From the NCBI GenBank assembly GCA_009841405.1, contig VXLV01000076.1:1-64000 (forward strand): a stretch of DNA of 64,000 nucleotides. Direction: 5' to 3'. Shown in pieces: positions 60,581 to 64,000 of the stretch. Position 1 is the stretch's first letter; every line of letters begins with the position of its first letter. The notes below the pieces were generated by a model that was given only the letters and a program-made list of their open reading frames with translations, was not told the DNA's origin and made no database searches. Origin of the DNA: Chloroflexota bacterium. GTDB taxonomy: Bacteria > Chloroflexota > Anaerolineae > Aggregatilineales > Phototrophicaceae. The position numbers were made by a program, and so were the translations under genes.

Positions 60581-62632
60581 CTAGCAGTGGTCGTTCGGCT
60601 GCACGAAGTCGCCGCTGACCCAGCCGTCACGGCCGCGGAAGCGCACATTGTACCAGTAAGGCGTTCTGGCCGCGACAGGCAGCTCCACACCCTTCTGGAT
60701 GATGCCAATAGCTTCGCCTCTGACTGGAGCGCGGCGGAAGTTAATCACGTCTGTCGTCGTCACGGCGCATTCGGAAAATTGCGGCAGCGCCTTGAGAATC
60801 ACGGTGCCGGGGCGCTCGATCCAGGCGCAGGTCGATTCACCCGCCCGGTAACTGCGCAATTCATTGAAGCGCGGGACTGTACCACCTTCTTCCAGCAAGA
60901 CGATTGAACCGGGCTGCCCGAAGCAGACTTGCGCGCCAAGATCCAGTTCGCCAGTGACGACAATGGCGTCCAGGAAATCCGCCGCTTCCGAAAAGTCAGA
61001 TGTATCCGCGGCCTTGCACATCGCGCCGCTATTGACCGCGGTGACCGTGACTGCGTCTCCGGCGAATTCACATGACTGGGGCGTGGGGTAGGTGTTTTCC
61101 GGTACGACGATTGGCGTAGTCGCCCGCCGTTCAGATTGTCGCCAGGGATCGGCCGCCAGCGCCTGTGCTGGTTGCCGCAGCGCCGCGCTGCCGTTCATCA
61201 GCGACTGATAATACTCAAAGGCTCTGTCGCCGAAGGTGCCGCAATAGCTGGCGCTCGCCTCAACCGCGGCGACGAAATGGACGCCGCTCCAATGCCGCGC
61301 CTGCCCGCAGGCAGCGGCAAAGTCCGTCCAGGTGTCAAAGGTGAGGGTCAAGTCGCGGGCTGGCGTCAGGCCGGGTTCGACCCGCGACGATCCGGCCGGA
61401 TAATTCACGCTCCAGTTTAGCTCGTCAGTGCCGCTGAATTGCTGCAAGGCTCGCGCATGGGCGTAACAGCCGCAAGTACTGCCGGAGGGGTATTCCGGGT
61501 GGTCGGGCTCCGGCAAGTAGGATCTCCATTCATTGGCCGGGACTTCCTGCGTCCCTTGGCCCGGGCCACCCCATGCCGCTACCGGCTGGTCGCCGTAAAT
61601 GTAGGCGATCGCGCTAAAAGGACGGACGGCGTCAAAGCGCGTCTTCTCCTGCCAGGTCACGATCGCTGCGTCCATCCAGGCGGATGCCTTGAGGAAATAG
61701 CCGCGCGCGATATCGGCCGGCGACAAGTCCATTTCCTTGGCCAGATGGATATAGGACAGGCCAAGCGACGCGATCTTGTTGTCGAAGAGCTCGGCTTGCA
61801 GTTTCATTTCATCACTGAGGTTCGCCGAGGTTTCCAGCACGACGTCCGCCTGCGCCTGGTAGGCCTCCTGGTTATGCGGATGGCTGGCGATTGGCGGCGC
61901 CACGCGCAATTCGCGCGGGTTGAAGGGCGCCATCGGCTCCATATTTGCCAATTGCGGCGTCACAAAATGTTGCACCGTATACACGCCCACCCCTTGCCGG
62001 CGCAATCCCGGCTGCCAGCGGGAGGGGTCACGCAGCTCGTATGCCGAATTGGCCGGCATATACCCGGTGGTATCCTGGTAATTCCCGGTCTGGTTGATGC
62101 CATCATGGAGTCGCGAGTCATGCGCCGCTTGGCCGGCGATATTGCCGATGCCGACCGCCGTGTTCAGGTCGGCGCTTGCGTCGTCTGGATCCAGGCCGAT
62201 GTCGCGCATCATGTCGCTCCAGACATTGTGACGGTCCGGCAGCAAGCCCATGAGCGCCTGGTAGGCGCCGTGTAGCATTGCCGTGTTGATATTGGCGTCA
62301 GTCCATTCCGCCTCGGGCCGCCGCGGGATGCGGGAATACATGCCGACCGCCGTCGGGTGGTAGGGCGCGGCCGCGTCAACCATGGCCAGCGAAACGATAA
62401 ACCTGAATCTGTTGATCAGCGTCGCGTCCCCGAGCGTGGGCGACACATCCGCTCCGATGACGGCGTAAAGGCGCGGAAGGATCACCTGGTGCAGCGGGTC
62501 CGGCGACTCCGCCACATCTATTACAGTCTCCGCGCTTGGCAAACCTTGCGCCAATGTCAAACCGCCCGACAGCAACACGCAAAGAATCAGTAGCGGGAGG
62601 CAGCTCCTGCTCAGTTTCGTGTATGTTCGCAT
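60581..62632 (-). CDS. Secreted vanadium-dependent haloperoxidase-like protein with SH3 domain
   Basis: Protein of 683 aa with a signal peptide. The central PAP2/vanadium haloperoxidase region shows the vanadate pocket: Lys and Arg in WQEKTRFDAVRPFSA, PEYPSGSTCGCYAHA and the catalytic Arg-His in ARHWSGVHF. After residue 510 comes a linker, a Cys-containing domain (NSGAMCKAADTSDF) and a bacterial SH3 domain ending RGRDGWVSGDFVQP. The enzyme may halogenate or oxidise small molecules at the cell surface, or act as an acid phosphatase; the SH3 part probably binds the wall. A decayed partial copy lies directly upstream. Confidence 0.85.
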   Translation of the reverse strand: MRTYTKLSRSCLPLLILCVLLSGGLTLAQGLPSAETVIDVAESPDPLHQVILPRLYAVIGADVSPTLGDATLINRFRFIVSLAMVDAAAPYHPTAVGMYSRIPRRPEAEWTDANINTAMLHGAYQALMGLLPDRHNVWSDMMRDIGLDPDDASADLNTAVGIGNIAGQAAHDSRLHDGINQTGNYQDTTGYMPANSAYELRDPSRWQPGLRRQGVGVYTVQHFVTPQLANMEPMAPFNPRELRVAPPIASHPHNQEAYQAQADVVLETSANLSDEMKLQAELFDNKIASLGLSYIHLAKEMDLSPADIARGYFLKASAWMDAAIVTWQEKTRFDAVRPFSAIAYIYGDQPVAAWGGPGQGTQEVPANEWRSYLPEPDHPEYPSGSTCGCYAHARALQQFSGTDELNWSVNYPAGSSRVEPGLTPARDLTLTFDTWTDFAAACGQARHWSGVHFVAAVEASASYCGTFGDRAFEYYQSLMNGSAALRQPAQALAADPWRQSERRATTPIVVPENTYPTPQSCEFAGDAVTVTAVNSGAMCKAADTSDFSEAADFLDAIVVTGELDLGAQVCFGQPGSIVLLEEGGTVPRFNELRSYRAGESTCAWIERPGTVILKALPQFSECAVTTTDVINFRRAPVRGEAIGIIQKGVELPVAARTPYWYNVRFRGRDGWVSGDFVQPNDHC

Positions 62633-62833
62633 TGTTCATCCTCCTCTACATTGGCTTCGAGTGGATGTTAGCGTTTTATATTCCAGAAGCTGGACGTACG
62701 ACCTACGGTCAGCCTGCTGGTTGTCTACGCGCTGGCAAAACTTGCGACAACGGGAGGAAAGAGTCGATTGGCGCCTCGTTGGGCGCCAAGTGCGCAGCGT
62801 CGAACGCCACGCCCGCTGAGGAAAGTCAGCGCG

Positions 62834-63190
62834 TTAACAGAGGCCTTCGGTTATCGTGTAGTCGGCGCTGGTCCAGCCCAGTTCGCCGTCGAAGAGCGCC
62901 TTGTACCAGCCGGCGGACTTGGCGCAGCAGCGGTCAAATCAAAGAACACGATCGAGCCGCGCTGGCGGAAACATACCTGCGCCCCCAGTTCGACAGCGCT
63001 TTCAATCGCAACGGAATCGAGAAAGCCGGCCAGCAAGCGTAGACCGCTGGTATCCAGCGATTGGCACGCGATGCCGCTATTGACCGAAGTAACGAGCACA
63101 GTGTCGGATGCGGCTTCGCAAGCCTCAGGCGACGGCGTGGCAGGTTGCGGAACTTGCAGCGCTGGAGCGGTTAATGTGTGCTGGCGGAGC
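62834..63190 (-). pseudogene. Decayed, frameshifted copy of the haloperoxidase C-terminal region
   Basis: On the minus strand, ATPSPEACEAASDTVLVTSV and NSGIACQSLDTS and ELGAQVCFRQRGSIVFFD match the linker and C-terminal domain of the haloperoxidase gene just downstream (for example NSGAMCKAADTS and LDLGAQVCFGQPGSIVLLE). A frameshift then occurs, and the second frame continues SAGWYKALFDGELGWTSADY to the TAA at 62834, as an SH3 domain end. No start codon or peroxidase domain is present. It is the remnant of a tandem duplicate. Confidence 0.7.
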
Positions 63191-63299
63191 AGCTTCTAGC
63201 GTCTCAGCAAGGGAGCGTCAGGTGAGACTATACGTCCAGGACAGGTTGCAAAGTTCTGGGCGCAGCCGGCGAATTGCGTCTGACAATGCTTAGGGCAAG

Positions 63300-64000
63300 C
63301 TAGTCGAAGTCAATCGGGCTGGTCGCGGCGATGCAGCTGCTGTCCGGCTCGGAATGAGGATCTGTGATGAAGGCCTTGGCTATGCGTACAGCGCAAGGAT
63401 CCGAGCGCAGCGTGCCGTGGCCCACGTGCGGCAGCACGAAACTGTAGGCGGCTGAGAGCGTCGCCCGGGCTTGATCGGCATAAGCGGGCGGCGTGATCGG
63501 GTCGAAGTTGCCCGAGAGCAGCAGCGCCGGAATATCGCTTGTCACCGGGGCGTTCGCCAGCGCCGGCCGCGCCTTGGCCCGCCACAACTCACAGAGCCGG
63601 GGCAAGGTCGCCACGCCTTCGACCGCGTAATGCAGAAAGTCGGCAAGGTGCGGATGCGCCTCGAGCATGCCGGCATAATCGCGCTCCTTCGTAGAGCCGT
63701 ATTCTTCCTGACACTGTACCGAATAGTGCATGCCCAGGCTGAGCGACGTCATCGCCGCCTCGTAGAGCACGCCGATGCGAACCGGGTCCTGTGTTCGGCC
63801 TTGCGCCAGCTCATTGACAAGGCGCGGAATCAGCCGTATGGATTCGACTGCATAAAGCCAGTTGAATACCCAGTCGTAGAGGCGATGACCGCTGATCACG
63901 ATGCGCAACTCCGGGTAGCCGCGCAACTGATGCCTGGCCCGCAGCGGCGCGTGATTCAGTTGATGGTAAAGCTGGTAAAACTGGGGTTCAAAGTCGGGGT
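63300..64000 (-). CDS. Alpha/beta-hydrolase with TAP-like C-terminal domain (partial)
   Basis: C-terminal 232 codons of a larger hydrolase; the frame is open to the right edge, so the start and the nucleophile Ser lie outside. Visible are a helical cap (VLYEAAMTSLSLGMHYSVQC), the TAP-like segment PALLLSGNFDPITPPAYADQA with the acid, and the catalytic His in VLPHVGHGTLR. This matches proteases/esterases of family S33 (tripeptidyl aminopeptidase, proline iminopeptidase-like), which are usually secreted in this group. The pseudogene upstream of the haloperoxidase begins 110 nt beyond its stop. Confidence 0.8.
   Translation of the reverse strand, partial: PDFEPQFYQLYHQLNHAPLRARHQLRGYPELRIVISGHRLYDWVFNWLYAVESIRLIPRLVNELAQGRTQDPVRIGVLYEAAMTSLSLGMHYSVQCQEEYGSTKERDYAGMLEAHPHLADFLHYAVEGVATLPRLCELWRAKARPALANAPVTSDIPALLLSGNFDPITPPAYADQARATLSAAYSFVLPHVGHGTLRSDPCAVRIAKAFITDPHSEPDSSCIAATSPIDFD

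Overview
The window is about 64 kb of GC-rich bacterial chromosome. It holds roughly 60 protein genes and two tRNA genes, and shows no rRNA, CRISPR array, transposase or phage structural gene. Gene content fits a free-living member of the Chloroflexota (Anaerolineae-like): a DUF389 membrane protein with stress-protein domains, YitT, DUF2304, LysM-glycosidase, rhomboid, a short D-3-phosphoglycerate dehydrogenase and several Uma2 nucleases. This placement is inferred from gene families only. TTG and GTG starts behind strong ribosome binding sites are common.

Positions 1-12700 carry an HtrA-like protease, an EamA exporter, a ferredoxin, tRNA-Arg, thrS, a rhomboid protease, DUF2304, hydrolases, tRNA-Phe, a glycosyltransferase, a GH172-like (DUF2961) enzyme, a lipoprotein and a FAH-family enzyme. 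Positions 12877-21170 hold a mannonate-dehydratase-like enolase, two almost identical Uma2 genes, a serine-synthesis pair (class V aminotransferase and serA) and an operon of sugar isomerase, PLP dehydratase and ankyrin protein. Positions 21194-33446 carry DUF389/USP, a VOC protein, a hydrolase, an AT-richer GT39-like membrane glycosyltransferase, metA, yitT, an SDR with TlpA, a DUF4411/ImmA toxin-antitoxin pair, ndk and a GDP-fucose-synthase-like epimerase.

Positions 33777-50243 hold two oligopeptide-type ABC ATPases, a TIM-barrel protein, an AT-richer patch (Mrr_N-like protein, DUF1883, TIR domain), ftsH, an ECF-type sigma factor, a cytochrome c/copper monooxygenase fusion, an SDR, a phosphatase, a PfkB sugar kinase, a phospholipase D-like protein, an ABC-F ATPase and a degenerate metallo-beta-lactamase fold. 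Positions 50354-64000 hold a LysM glycosidase, iolB, an ABC ATPase beside a large membrane protein, an aldo/keto reductase, an FGGY kinase, a serine/threonine dehydratase, a vanadium haloperoxidase with a decayed partial copy, and a truncated TAP-like hydrolase at the right edge.

The catabolic genes (iolB, FGGY kinase, PfkB, ManD-like, GH172, FAH, dehydratases) suggest use of plant or microbial sugars and sugar acids. The best candidates for something new are the TIR/DUF1883/Mrr_N patch (36975-38230), the cytochrome c-monooxygenase fusion (41237-42667), the Uma2 duplication linked to serA debris (14148-15522), and an intrinsic terminator with no gene in front of it (56715-56756).
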